From: CG2-30-46-19 sp034414555 | GTDB lineage: Bacteria > Chloroflexota > Dehalococcoidia > GIF9 > AB-539-J10 | NCBI GenBank assembly: GCA_034414555.1 | Contig: DAOUMA010000005.1 | Coordinates: forward strand, 60,323-124,322 | Direction: 5' to 3' | Length of the DNA stretch: 64,000 nucleotides | Shown here: piece by piece, positions 8,888 through 16,428 of the stretch | How the letters are laid out: every line of letters starts with the position of its first letter | Position numbering within the stretch: position 1 is the stretch's first letter | Program-made: the position numbers and the translations under genes | Notes under the pieces: model-generated | Seen by the model: the letters and a program-made list of their open reading frames with translations, nothing else | What the model was told of the DNA's origin: nothing | The model's database searches: none

Positions 8888-10114
8888 TTACAAACCTCCT
8901 GAAGATAATTCAATGGCTATCCTGACAAAGTTGTGTTTTCCTACTTTGAGAACGGCGCCATTATGGACATCGATGATATTGCTGCTTATTTTGTTGCCGT
9001 CCAGTTCGATTGCCCCTTGTGCCAGAAGGCGTTTCAGCTCACTATTGCTTTTAACTATTCCTTCTTTAACTAAAGTAGGGGCAATGTCAATGCGGTACAG
9101 CGCATTTTCAGCATGGCTAGCAATGAAAGCGTATTCCGGGATTTCTTCTGGCAGCTTTTTTTGTTGGAATGCTGTATGAAAATATTTTTCCGCTTCCTCG
9201 GTAGATTTAACATCGTGAAATTTAGCCACGATCTCATACGCCAATCTTTTTTTGAGTATCATCGGGTTGACTGAGTGGCTATCCATCTGCTTCTTAAACT
9301 CGGTGATTTTCTCATCAGGGATATCGGTTGCTAGCTGGAAATAATCGATAATAAGGTGGTCAGGAATGGACATCACTTTGCCATACATTTCCTGGGGGGA
9401 CTCATCGATGCCTATATGATTACCAAAAGTTTTGCTCATCTTTAGTTTGCCGTCGGTTCCAATCAAGAGAGGCACGAGGAGGACTTGCTGGGGGGGCTGT
9501 CCGGTCATTTGCTGTAGTTCTCGACCTAAGAGGCAGTTAAACTTCTGGTCGGTGCCGCCAAGTTCAACATCGGCTTGGATAGCCACTGAATCATAAGCCT
9601 GGAGTAAGGGATAGAGCATTTCAGCCAGAGAAATAGGATTCCCGGCATTGACCCTTTTATTGAAGTCCTCTCTCGCCATAATCTGGGCTATGGTGAATTT
9701 GCTGGTAAGCTTAATCACCTCATCCAGACCAAATTTATTGTACCATTCACTTTGCCATCTCACCTCTGTTTTACCCTTATCTACCACTTTGAAGAATTGT
9801 TTCAGGTAAGTTTGAGTGTTAGCCTCCACTTCCTGTGGTGAAAGCATGGGGCGGGTAGCTACCTGTCCACTCGGGTCTCCAATCCGTGCTGTCCAGTCAC
9901 CGACTATCAGAATAATTCTATGTCCTAACTCTTGGAATTGGCGTAATTTCCTCAATCCAACTACATGTCCCAGGTGAATATCGGGAGCACTGGGGTCAAA
10001 CCCTTGTTTGAGCCTCAAGCGTTTTCCTGATTCCAGTAGCTTTATGAGTTCCTGTTCCACGGTAACCTCAGCTACCCCTCGTCTTAGCAATGACTCAAAT
10101 TTTGAAGCTATCAT
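8888..10114 (-). CDS. tyrS: Tyrosyl-tRNA synthetase
   Basis: Charges tRNA-Tyr with tyrosine. The 408 aa show the class I signature as DPSAPDIHLGHVVGLRKL (HIGH variant HLGH, about residue 45), the KMSKS loop as KMSKTFGNH (about 230) and a C-terminal S4 RNA-binding domain (about 340-400). It resembles the TyrZ/TyrRS2 subgroup. It overlaps the upstream ribF by 4 nt (ATGA) and is followed by the aminotransferase after 1 nt, so it is in the middle of the operon. No T-box is visible near it. Confidence 0.96.
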   Translation of the reverse strand: MIASKFESLLRRGVAEVTVEQELIKLLESGKRLRLKQGFDPSAPDIHLGHVVGLRKLRQFQELGHRIILIVGDWTARIGDPSGQVATRPMLSPQEVEANTQTYLKQFFKVVDKGKTEVRWQSEWYNKFGLDEVIKLTSKFTIAQIMAREDFNKRVNAGNPISLAEMLYPLLQAYDSVAIQADVELGGTDQKFNCLLGRELQQMTGQPPQQVLLVPLLIGTDGKLKMSKTFGNHIGIDESPQEMYGKVMSIPDHLIIDYFQLATDIPDEKITEFKKQMDSHSVNPMILKKRLAYEIVAKFHDVKSTEEAEKYFHTAFQQKKLPEEIPEYAFIASHAENALYRIDIAPTLVKEGIVKSNSELKRLLAQGAIELDGNKISSNIIDVHNGAVLKVGKHNFVRIAIELSSGGL

Positions 10115-11040
10115 TTTGTTTCTTTGTTCAGGATTATTCTTGCCTTTTCAACATCCTTTTCAATCTGAGACTTTAGTTCTTGGGGAGAAGCGAATCGCTG
10201 TTCATCCCTTATTTTGTGTCTAAATTCCACCTCTATATCTCTACCATACAATTCGCCGTGATAATCTATGAGATAAGTCTCCACAGTTTTTTCACCTTGC
10301 CCGAAAGTGGGACGAATACCTATATTTGTTGCTGAGGTGAATTGTTTACCATCTGCGTAGGCGATTGATGCGTAGACTCCGTTGCCAGGCAATGCCTGCT
10401 GTGAACTTATATCAAGGTTGGCAGTGGGGAATTCCAGGGTATGTCCCCGCTTATTGCCAGTGATGACTTTGGCGCTGATGCTGAAGGGATGTCCCATTAA
10501 TTTTCTCACCTTTTCCATATTTCCCTGAGCGAGCGTTTGTCGTACCAGAGTACTACTCGCCGTTTCATCATCGATGGTCAATGGTGGGATGGTGTCTACA
10601 AAAAAAGCTATTTTCTTCCCCAAGGTGGCGAGTTTTTCGGCATTTCCTTTCCGCCCTCTTCCAAGGGCGAAATCGGCCCCGATTACCAACCCCCGCATTT
10701 TGAGATATTTCTTAAGCAGGGTAACAAATTGTCTGGCAGAGAGTTTTGCCACCTCTGGGGTAAAGGATAGCAAAGCAATCAAATCTATGCCAAGCTGGCG
10801 GATTTCCTTAACTCTAGCGTCTAAACTCATTAAGTAGGGCAATTGATTGTTGGGGTCTAGTACAGATTGAGGATGAGGGTGAAAAGTAACTACTCCACTA
10901 AGTAAATCTCTTTCTTGAGCTCGGTGGATTAGCTTTTCAATTAAATAACGGTGTCCTTCATGCACGCCGTCGAAAACGCCAATGGTGAGGACTGTTTCTT
11001 TGGGCGGAACCAGGTTTGCTAATTCTTGTTCGAGGGTCAT
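10111..11040 (-). CDS. ribF: Bifunctional riboflavin kinase / FAD synthetase
   Basis: Converts riboflavin to FMN and then to FAD. The N-terminal nucleotidyltransferase domain has LTIGVFDGVHEGHRYLI (HxGH motif). The C-terminal flavokinase domain has KRGHTLEFPTANLD and NGVYASIAY. The ATG at 11040 gives the usual 16-residue lead before the first motif. A GTG at 11067 would overlap aroF by 20 nt; neither start has a clear ribosome site. It sits between aroF and tyrS in the operon. About 309 aa is normal for the family. Confidence 0.94.
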   Translation of the reverse strand: MTLEQELANLVPPKETVLTIGVFDGVHEGHRYLIEKLIHRAQERDLLSGVVTFHPHPQSVLDPNNQLPYLMSLDARVKEIRQLGIDLIALLSFTPEVAKLSARQFVTLLKKYLKMRGLVIGADFALGRGRKGNAEKLATLGKKIAFFVDTIPPLTIDDETASSTLVRQTLAQGNMEKVRKLMGHPFSISAKVITGNKRGHTLEFPTANLDISSQQALPGNGVYASIAYADGKQFTSATNIGIRPTFGQGEKTVETYLIDYHGELYGRDIEVEFRHKIRDEQRFASPQELKSQIEKDVEKARIILNKETK

Positions 11041-11047
11041 AAGAGCT

Positions 11048-12088
11048 TTAAGAACTTGTCTTTGCACCGCTAACGGCTAACTTTCTACCTATTGCTTGGG
11101 CTATCGGTGTTAGTTGAGACATGAGTTTACCAAAATTATCGAAGGTGAGCGACTGAGCACCATCCTTGAGTGCCAAATCGGGATTAGGGTGAACCTCTAT
11201 CATAAGTCCATCAGCTCCGGCAGCTACGGCGGCAAGTGATACAGGTGTTACCAAGTACCATTTTCCTGTGGCGTGGCTGGGGTCAGCAATAATTGGTAGA
11301 TGACTATCTTTTTTGATTACCGGGATAGAGCTGACATCCATAGTATTACGGGTGTGAGTTTCAAAAGTTCTGATGCCTCGTTCACAAAGAATAACCTGGT
11401 CATTCCCTTGAGCGAGGATATATTCCGCGGCCAATAGCCACTCCTGAATGGTGGCTGATATGCCTCTCTTGAGCATCACCGGCTTCCTTGTTTTCCCCAC
11501 TTCATCAAGCAAGATAAAGTTCTGCATGTTCCGTGCCCCGATTTGTAGTATGTCAGCATAACCGGCTACCAGTTCAACATCCTCTGGAGTCATTACCTCG
11601 GTGATTACAGGCATTCCTGTTTCTTTACGAACTTTCGCCAGCAGCTTGAGTCCTTCCTCTCCTAAGCCACGAAAGTGGTACGGGGAGGTGCTTGGCTTGA
11701 AGGCGCCGCCTCGTAATATGTTGGCGCCGATTGCCTTGACTGCTAAAGCTGTGGTTAACAGTTGGTCTTCGCTTTCTACAGCACACGGACCGGCTATGAC
11801 CACTATTTCATCACCGCCAATGGTGATATCGTTTATCTTTACTACGGTATTCTGGGGATGAAACTCTCGGCTGGCAAGTTTGTAAGGTTTGCTGATAGGG
11901 ATAACCTCTTCCACGCCGGGAAGCAATTCCATCCTGTCCTGAAGTTCGGGAAAGATTTGTCCCAGTATTCCGATAATGGTGTGCTCCACACCTTGAGAGA
12001 TGTGTGCTTTCAGCCCATATTCTTCAATGCGGCAAACAACCGTGTTAATTTCTTCTTTTGTGCAGCCGCCTTTCATCACTACAATCAT
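11048..12088 (-). CDS. aroF: 3-deoxy-7-phosphoheptulonate synthase (DAHP synthase)
   Basis: First step of the shikimate pathway, condensing phosphoenolpyruvate with erythrose 4-phosphate. The 346 aa have an N-terminal ferredoxin-like regulatory domain (about 1-70, starting MIVVMKGGCTKEEI) as in the Thermotoga-type enzyme, then the barrel with GPCAVESEDQ, FKPSTSPYHFRGLG, KRGISATIQEW and DPSHATGKW. The N-terminal domain usually confers inhibition by Tyr or Phe. The start ATG overlaps the aroH stop by 4 nt, so the two are likely coupled. It precedes ribF. Confidence 0.96.
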   Translation of the reverse strand: MIVVMKGGCTKEEINTVVCRIEEYGLKAHISQGVEHTIIGILGQIFPELQDRMELLPGVEEVIPISKPYKLASREFHPQNTVVKINDITIGGDEIVVIAGPCAVESEDQLLTTALAVKAIGANILRGGAFKPSTSPYHFRGLGEEGLKLLAKVRKETGMPVITEVMTPEDVELVAGYADILQIGARNMQNFILLDEVGKTRKPVMLKRGISATIQEWLLAAEYILAQGNDQVILCERGIRTFETHTRNTMDVSSIPVIKKDSHLPIIADPSHATGKWYLVTPVSLAAVAAGADGLMIEVHPNPDLALKDGAQSLTFDNFGKLMSQLTPIAQAIGRKLAVSGAKTSS

Positions 12089-12468
12089 GCTTTATCTCCA
12101 GACAGTGCTAACTTATTTTCCTTCAATTTTTTAGCTTCCTCTAAATAAACATGGGTGATTTCCTCAGCTTTCTTTTTGGTGTTTACCAACATTAAAATTC
12201 TCAGGCAATGAGGTAAGCTGCCAGGAACGTCCATCTCGTGTCCACAAAGCAGGGCGATATGCTGTGGCCATCCTAGCTCTCTTGTTGCTGCTGCCGGGAA
12301 TTCAGCGTTCAAGTCAGGCGTGGTGGTAAAAAAGATAGCTGCTATATCATCAATTTCAACTTCGTTAGCGCGAAGTATCTCTTTAAGCAATCTTTTCGTT
12401 GCCGTCATAATATTCTCTCTATCATTGCCAGGCAGCGTAATTGCACCTCTAATGCCGCGGCATCTCAA
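12085..12468 (-). CDS. aroH: Chorismate mutase, AroH type
   Basis: Converts chorismate to prephenate on the way to Phe and Tyr. About 127 aa, the size of the trimeric AroH fold. RCRGIRGAITL at the N-terminus matches the Bacillus enzyme, and FTTTPDLNAEFPA follows in the middle. The start is taken as the TTG at 12468, because AAGGAGA lies 9 nt upstream. An upstream TTG at 12477 is too close to that site. First gene of the operon that runs to serA. Confidence 0.93.
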   Translation of the reverse strand: MRCRGIRGAITLPGNDRENIMTATKRLLKEILRANEVEIDDIAAIFFTTTPDLNAEFPAAATRELGWPQHIALLCGHEMDVPGSLPHCLRILMLVNTKKKAEEITHVYLEEAKKLKENKLALSGDKA

Positions 12469-12501
12469 TTTATCCAATCTCCTTGCTGAATTTAAGCTAA
12501 T

Positions 12502-12530
12502 AGCCTATCTTTTTTATCAATTTACGTCAA
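12502..12530 (-). promoter_or_regulatory. Putative sigma70 promoter of the aroH-serA operon
   Basis: On the minus strand TTGACG (12530-12525), a 17-nt spacer and TAGGCT (12507-12502) precede aroH by about 35 nt. No other promoter-like signal was noticed between aroH and serA, where genes overlap or nearly touch. Confidence 0.5.
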
Positions 12531-12596
12531 GCTAAAGGATTAATGCGTAGTTGCTTAAATAGCTCTTTGCAGAGCAAAGGCGAGCTGAACAATTTA

Positions 12597-12617
12597 CAAC
12601 CTTTTTGCATTATAGTA
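12597..12617 (+). promoter_or_regulatory. Putative ECF-type promoter element upstream of the sigma gene
   Basis: CAACCTTTTT (12597-12606) is followed by TTATAGTA (12610-12617), about 30 nt before the sigma factor ATG. The same two words occur before the next gene at 13207-13236. AACC-type -35 elements are typical of ECF sigma factors, so this may be autoregulation. Here the second word is too close to be a normally spaced -10 element. Confidence 0.35.
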
Positions 12618-12644
12618 TAGAGGATTTGTATCCTATTACTTCAT

Positions 12645-13202
12645 ATGGATTTAATAGAAGAGAAAGAGCTTGTGGAAAGGGCTCGGAGGGACCCTGAAGT
12701 CTTTGGCAAGCTTTATGACCAATATTATTCCCGAATCTTTAATTATGTTTTAAGAAGGGTAGCCAACATCGAGATTGCCCAGGATATAACTTCAGAGGCA
12801 TTTTTCAAAGCTTTAAAGAATTTAAGACAATTTCACTGGCGCAATGTTCCCTTTTCCTCTTGGCTCTATCGAATTGCCACCAACCAAATTACTGACTACT
12901 TCAGGGGAGGCAAGCAGGAGATGTTTTCGTTGGAAGAAATCCCTGATTCAATCACTCCGTCTAATCCCTCAATTGAGAGTGAAGTTCTTGAAGCTGAGGA
13001 GGAATTAAGAAGACACGAAGATTTCCTGCTTCTTCATGAAAACATATCTAAATTACCCATTAAGTATCAGGAGGTAATTACCCTGAGGTTCTTTGAGAAT
13101 AAACAAATTAAGGAAATTGCCCAGATTCTGGGAAAGCGGGAGGGAACAGTAAAGTCTTTGCTTCATCGCGGCTTGAAAAAATTAAAGGAATTAATGGAAT
13201 AA
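12645..13202 (+). CDS. RNA polymerase sigma factor, ECF / sigma70 family
   Basis: Directs RNA polymerase to a set of alternative promoters. The 185 aa contain region 2 (FGKLYDQYYSRIFNYVLRRV, about 21-90, with FSSWLYRIATNQITDYFR) and region 4 (KLPIKYQEVITLRFFENK, about 130-185, with the helix-turn-helix KEIAQILGKREGTVKSLLHR). A CAACCTTTTT element precedes both this gene and its neighbour, which suggests it regulates itself. The next gene, 48 nt downstream, encodes a membrane protein that is the likely anti-sigma partner. Confidence 0.93.
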   Translation: MDLIEEKELVERARRDPEVFGKLYDQYYSRIFNYVLRRVANIEIAQDITSEAFFKALKNLRQFHWRNVPFSSWLYRIATNQITDYFRGGKQEMFSLEEIPDSITPSNPSIESEVLEAEEELRRHEDFLLLHENISKLPIKYQEVITLRFFENKQIKEIAQILGKREGTVKSLLHRGLKKLKELME

Positions 13203-13206
13203 AATG

Positions 13207-13236
13207 CAACCTTTTTAAGGCCGGAGCGTTATAGTA
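13207..13236 (+). promoter_or_regulatory. Putative ECF promoter of the anti-sigma candidate
   Basis: AACC (13208-13211), a 15-nt gap and CGTT (13227-13230) fit the AACC / CGT layout of ECF-dependent promoters. The start codon follows 20 nt later. The element repeats the CAACCTTTTT word found before the sigma gene at 12597. Confidence 0.45.
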
Positions 13237-13250
13237 GTTAGAGGCAATAA

Positions 13251-13991
13251 ATGAAGGAAGAAGAATTAATCAAAAAGCTAGAAAACACAGCTCTTCCCGG
13301 GATTGAGGTTCAAAGCCACCGACGCCGGCTGAGAATGGCTTTGCTTCAGTCTGAGTATTTTAAGGAGAAACCGGAGGTTGGTGTTTTTGGCCGAGTGAGC
13401 TCGACCGTGAAAAGAGGGGTAGATGTGCTAAGAGGATTAATTTCATGGCGACCGGTATGGAAGCCAGCCTTGGTTAGTACTCTAGCCATAGCTTTAATTG
13501 TTGGCTCTGCTTTATTTGTCCCATCGCTCGTTAGTCCATCGACAGGGACATTGCCGACTGGTATTGTCACATATAGCTGGTCGGAATCAGGCGCTCCAGC
13601 CAAGCCCATACTCAGTTCACCAACCAATGGTAGCAGGGTCGGATTCATAGGCAAACAGGCTCTGACATTTCAGTGGACGGTGGTGATAGAGTCTAGTGGA
13701 GTAAGCTATGAGTTACAGATTACCAGCGACCCGAGCTTCGTCAACCTAACGATTCCTGAAGTTAGTGGGTTGACGGAAACCAGCTATACCTTGCCTCAAG
13801 GGCAAGCTTTGTCCTACGGCACTTATTACTGGAGGGTGAAGGCAATAGATGGCGCCCAAAATGATAGCGGCTGGACCGCTCCTCATTCTTTCCAGGTGGG
13901 ACTCATGCCCCTATGGACATTTATTGTTATAGTAGTTGTAATCGGGATGCTCGTTGCTGCTTTGGTTTATCGTTTCGCCCTGAAAAGATGA
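13251..13991 (+). CDS. Membrane protein, likely anti-sigma factor partner
   Basis: I do not recognise a named family. The 246 aa have a cytoplasmic N-terminal part (1-65), a transmembrane helix (about 72-92), an extracytoplasmic region with a fibronectin III-like or Ig-like fold (about 110-215, with the ending TYYWRVKAIDGAQNDSGWT) and a second transmembrane helix near the C-terminus (about 218-240). Position directly after the ECF sigma gene and the shared promoter word suggest that the N-terminal part binds the sigma factor and the outer domain senses an envelope signal. No zinc-binding anti-sigma HxxxCxxC motif is seen. Confidence 0.7.
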   Translation: MKEEELIKKLENTALPGIEVQSHRRRLRMALLQSEYFKEKPEVGVFGRVSSTVKRGVDVLRGLISWRPVWKPALVSTLAIALIVGSALFVPSLVSPSTGTLPTGIVTYSWSESGAPAKPILSSPTNGSRVGFIGKQALTFQWTVVIESSGVSYELQITSDPSFVNLTIPEVSGLTETSYTLPQGQALSYGTYYWRVKAIDGAQNDSGWTAPHSFQVGLMPLWTFIVIVVVIGMLVAALVYRFALKR

Positions 13992-14090
13992 GAAAGCTGG
14001 TCACTGTAAACCTTTTCCCAAAAGTCTCGTTTTTATTAACGGAGAATAAAATAAAAAGAGGAAATGGATGAAACAAGAAGGGAGGCTTAG

Positions 14091-14816
14091 ATGAAAAAGA
14101 TTTGGTGGTTAATTCCTTGTTTACTGGTGTTATTAGCATTGAGTGCTGCTGGATGCACTCAAGTGGTGACTTCTCCCTTACCACAGCAAAACACTGGCAT
14201 ATGGGTCACTGGCCAGGGAGAAGCTATGGTGATTCCTGACATAGCTGAGCTGTGTCTTGGTATTGAAGCTCAAGCAGATACAGTAAGCGAAGCTCAGGCA
14301 CAGGCAAGCGAGGCAATGGATAAGGTGATGGAAGCACTGAAGGATAACGGCGTGGCTGAGAAAGATATCCAGACACAGCAATTTAGCATCTATCCCGTGA
14401 CAAGATGGATTAATAAGAGTGGCGAAGAAGAGATTGTTGGCTATCGAGTTACCAATATAGTGCTTGCTAAGATAAGGGAGGTGGATAAAGCTGGTATTAT
14501 CGTAGATGCTGTAGCCAAAGCTGGGGGTGATCTTACCCGCATTCAGAGCATAAGTTTTTCCGTGGATGACCCTACGCCATATTATGAGGAGGCACAAGGC
14601 AAGGCGATGGAAGACGCCAAAAATAAGGCAACGCAGTTAGCTACCTCAGCCAGTATTCAGCTTGGTAAGCCCACCTGCATTTCCGAAGGAGCGGCATCTG
14701 TCCCTCGATATCTCGCTGAGATGGCAGGAGGTATAGTTCCTGCTCCTGAAACTCCTATCAGCCCCGGAGAATTAAAGATTACGGTCAACGTTCAAGTAGT
14801 TTATGAAATTAAATGA
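14091..14816 (+). CDS. SIMPL (DUF541) domain lipoprotein
   Basis: A 241-aa exported protein. The signal peptide ends in a lipobox (LSAAGCTQ), so it is probably anchored to the outer face of the membrane. The SIMPL domain follows: ITGQGEA-like start WVTGQGEAMVIPDIAEL, then AEKDIQTQQFSIYPV and the closing ITVNVQVVYEI. Bacterial SIMPL proteins are linked to stress responses and protection against oxidants, but the biochemical role is unknown. It is preceded by the site GAAGGGAGG and follows the sigma/anti-sigma pair, so it may belong to that regulon. Confidence 0.9.
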   Translation: MKKIWWLIPCLLVLLALSAAGCTQVVTSPLPQQNTGIWVTGQGEAMVIPDIAELCLGIEAQADTVSEAQAQASEAMDKVMEALKDNGVAEKDIQTQQFSIYPVTRWINKSGEEEIVGYRVTNIVLAKIREVDKAGIIVDAVAKAGGDLTRIQSISFSVDDPTPYYEEAQGKAMEDAKNKATQLATSASIQLGKPTCISEGAASVPRYLAEMAGGIVPAPETPISPGELKITVNVQVVYEIK

Positions 14817-14851
14817 GCGAATTAGGATGAAAAGCTCTTAGCGAAGTGAAT

Positions 14852-14926
14852 ATGAAATTATTGGTTGGTTTATTAGCTTTAGGTGCGATATTGCTAATCG
14901 CAGGCATAGTGCTGGCAATTTTGTAG
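14852..14926 (+). CDS. Possible 24-residue single-pass membrane peptide
   Basis: A short frame ATG...TAG encodes a peptide beginning MKLLVGLLALGAILLI and ending in a hydrophobic stretch, that is, one transmembrane helix with a Lys near the N-terminus. It follows the SIMPL gene by 35 nt. No strong ribosome site is seen (GCGAAGTGAA upstream). It could be a small membrane protein or a chance hydrophobic frame. Confidence 0.3.
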   Translation: MKLLVGLLALGAILLIAGIVLAIL

Positions 14927-14977
14927 CTGCGCTAAGCATTTTTTATCCTTTTTGGTTATATTAAAATACTAACTGGA

Positions 14978-15610
14978 ATGGATGACATCTTGCTTGTAGA
15001 TAAGCCTAAAGGGCTTACTTCGTCCCGCGTCGTGGAGTTAATGAGGAAGAAGTTAAAGGTAAAGGCTGGTCATACTGGTACGCTAGACCCCATAGCTACA
15101 GGACTTTTGATTATTCTTACTGGTAGGCGCACCAAAGAAGCTTCGTCATTCTTAACTTTGAATAAGAGTTACGAGGTAAAAGCCAGGTTGGGCATGCAAA
15201 CTGACACTTTTGATTGTGATGGGAAAATTCTGCAGCAAAACGATGCCACGATAACAAAGGAGGAGGTGGAGGAGGTGCTGAGGGGATTCCGGGGTGAAAT
15301 CTGGCAGGTTCCCCCTCCCTTTTCTGCTAAAAAGTTAGCTGGTTATAAAGCTTATGAACTGGCCAGAAAAGGCGTTAGCGTGGAAGTGCCGCCTAAGAAG
15401 GTTAGCATTTATTCCTTGAAGCTTGAGGAGTTCCAATTTCCGTATTTCACCTTTGACTGCGATGTTTCTTCCGGGTTCTACGTTAGAAGCTTGGTTCATG
15501 ACATTGGAAAGAAGTTATCTGTCGGTGCTATGGTGGTGGAGGTTCGTCGCACCGGAGTTGGTCATTATCGGGTAGAGCAGGCTAAAAAATTAGAGGAAAT
15601 TTTGAGTTGA
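14978..15610 (+). CDS. truB: tRNA pseudouridine(55) synthase
   Basis: Makes pseudouridine 55 in the T loop of tRNAs. Motifs: LLVDKPKGLTSSRVV at the N-terminus, GHTGTLDPIATGLLII with the catalytic Asp (about 30-45), YEVKARLGMQTDTFDCDG and SSGFYVRSLVHDIG. At 210 aa it lacks the C-terminal PUA-like domain of longer TruB proteins, as in several other phyla. It stands alone here and is not in the common infB-rbfA-truB cluster. No ribosome site is evident. Confidence 0.94.
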   Translation: MDDILLVDKPKGLTSSRVVELMRKKLKVKAGHTGTLDPIATGLLIILTGRRTKEASSFLTLNKSYEVKARLGMQTDTFDCDGKILQQNDATITKEEVEEVLRGFRGEIWQVPPPFSAKKLAGYKAYELARKGVSVEVPPKKVSIYSLKLEEFQFPYFTFDCDVSSGFYVRSLVHDIGKKLSVGAMVVEVRRTGVGHYRVEQAKKLEEILS

Positions 15611-15764
15611 AAGGCCTGAATTTCTGTCCTGTTTTTCCCATTTTAGATAAAATAAAAAGGGGACAGGTGAGACACTTGCATTAGTGTATTTGTGTTAGCC
15701 GGGCATTCCTATGCTGGTAGAGAGAGGGATGGTATAATGAAAGGTAAGAATAACGGAGGTTAAT

Positions 15765-16349
15765 ATGAGCAAGTTTAAAAGGTATTTAACGCTATTAGCT
15801 ATTGTGACACTTCTGGGCTTTATGGCTGTAAGTTGTGTTCCCACTGTGCCCCCAACTGGCACAGTTGAGGTGCATGTCACTGACCCTGGGCATAGCAGCA
15901 ATGTAACTAGCATAAAGATCACCGCCTCAGCAGTGGAAATTCACAAAGCAGGAAGCGGGCAGGAGCAAGAACAAAATCAGAGCGAAAAGCAGCAAATAGT
16001 GGAAGGGGAATGGATATCATTAAATATCACCGGTTCTAGCTTTGACCTTATTGCGCTTAGAGAAGGAGGATTGGAGCAGCTTCTTTCTGAGGGAAATGTA
16101 ACTGCTGGGCATTACACCCAAATTCGCCTGACCATTGAGAAGGTTGAGGTAACCTTAAACGGCGAAACTAAGAATGCCACGGTCCCAAGCGGCGAGTTAA
16201 AATTCGTCCGTCCATTTGATGTGGTTGAGGGACAGACTACTATTCTTACTCTGGACTTTGATGCTGACCAGTCGGTAACCGTCACGGGGAATGGCGAGGT
16301 CTTGGTGAGGCCCGTGGCTACATTAAACGTTACTATGCCATCCGAGTAG
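15765..16349 (+). CDS. DUF4382 domain lipoprotein
   Basis: A 194-aa secreted protein. The signal peptide ends in the lipobox FMAVSCVP, so it is lipid-anchored outside the cell. The DUF4382 domain is visible as GTVEVHVTDPGH, then VTSIKITASAVEIHKAG and the later QIRLTIEKVEVTLNGE and LTLDFDADQSVTV. A Gln/Glu-rich linker (about 63-82) interrupts it. Function is not known; the domain resembles carbohydrate-binding or adhesion folds. A TATAAT at 15733 and a GGAGG ribosome site precede it. Confidence 0.85.
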   Translation: MSKFKRYLTLLAIVTLLGFMAVSCVPTVPPTGTVEVHVTDPGHSSNVTSIKITASAVEIHKAGSGQEQEQNQSEKQQIVEGEWISLNITGSSFDLIALREGGLEQLLSEGNVTAGHYTQIRLTIEKVEVTLNGETKNATVPSGELKFVRPFDVVEGQTTILTLDFDADQSVTVTGNGEVLVRPVATLNVTMPSE

Positions 16350-16428
16350 GAAAATGGAAAATGAGGCACGGCAAGCAGCTTGGTATGTGGTGCTTACTGC
16401 TGGCTTCTAGACGAGAAAAAATAAAATT

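Noticed and set aside
6239..12477. T-box or other riboswitch before tyrS or aroF
   Set aside because: The genes overlap or nearly touch, and no T-box or specifier-loop-like sequence was seen in the 12.48-12.64 kb leader.
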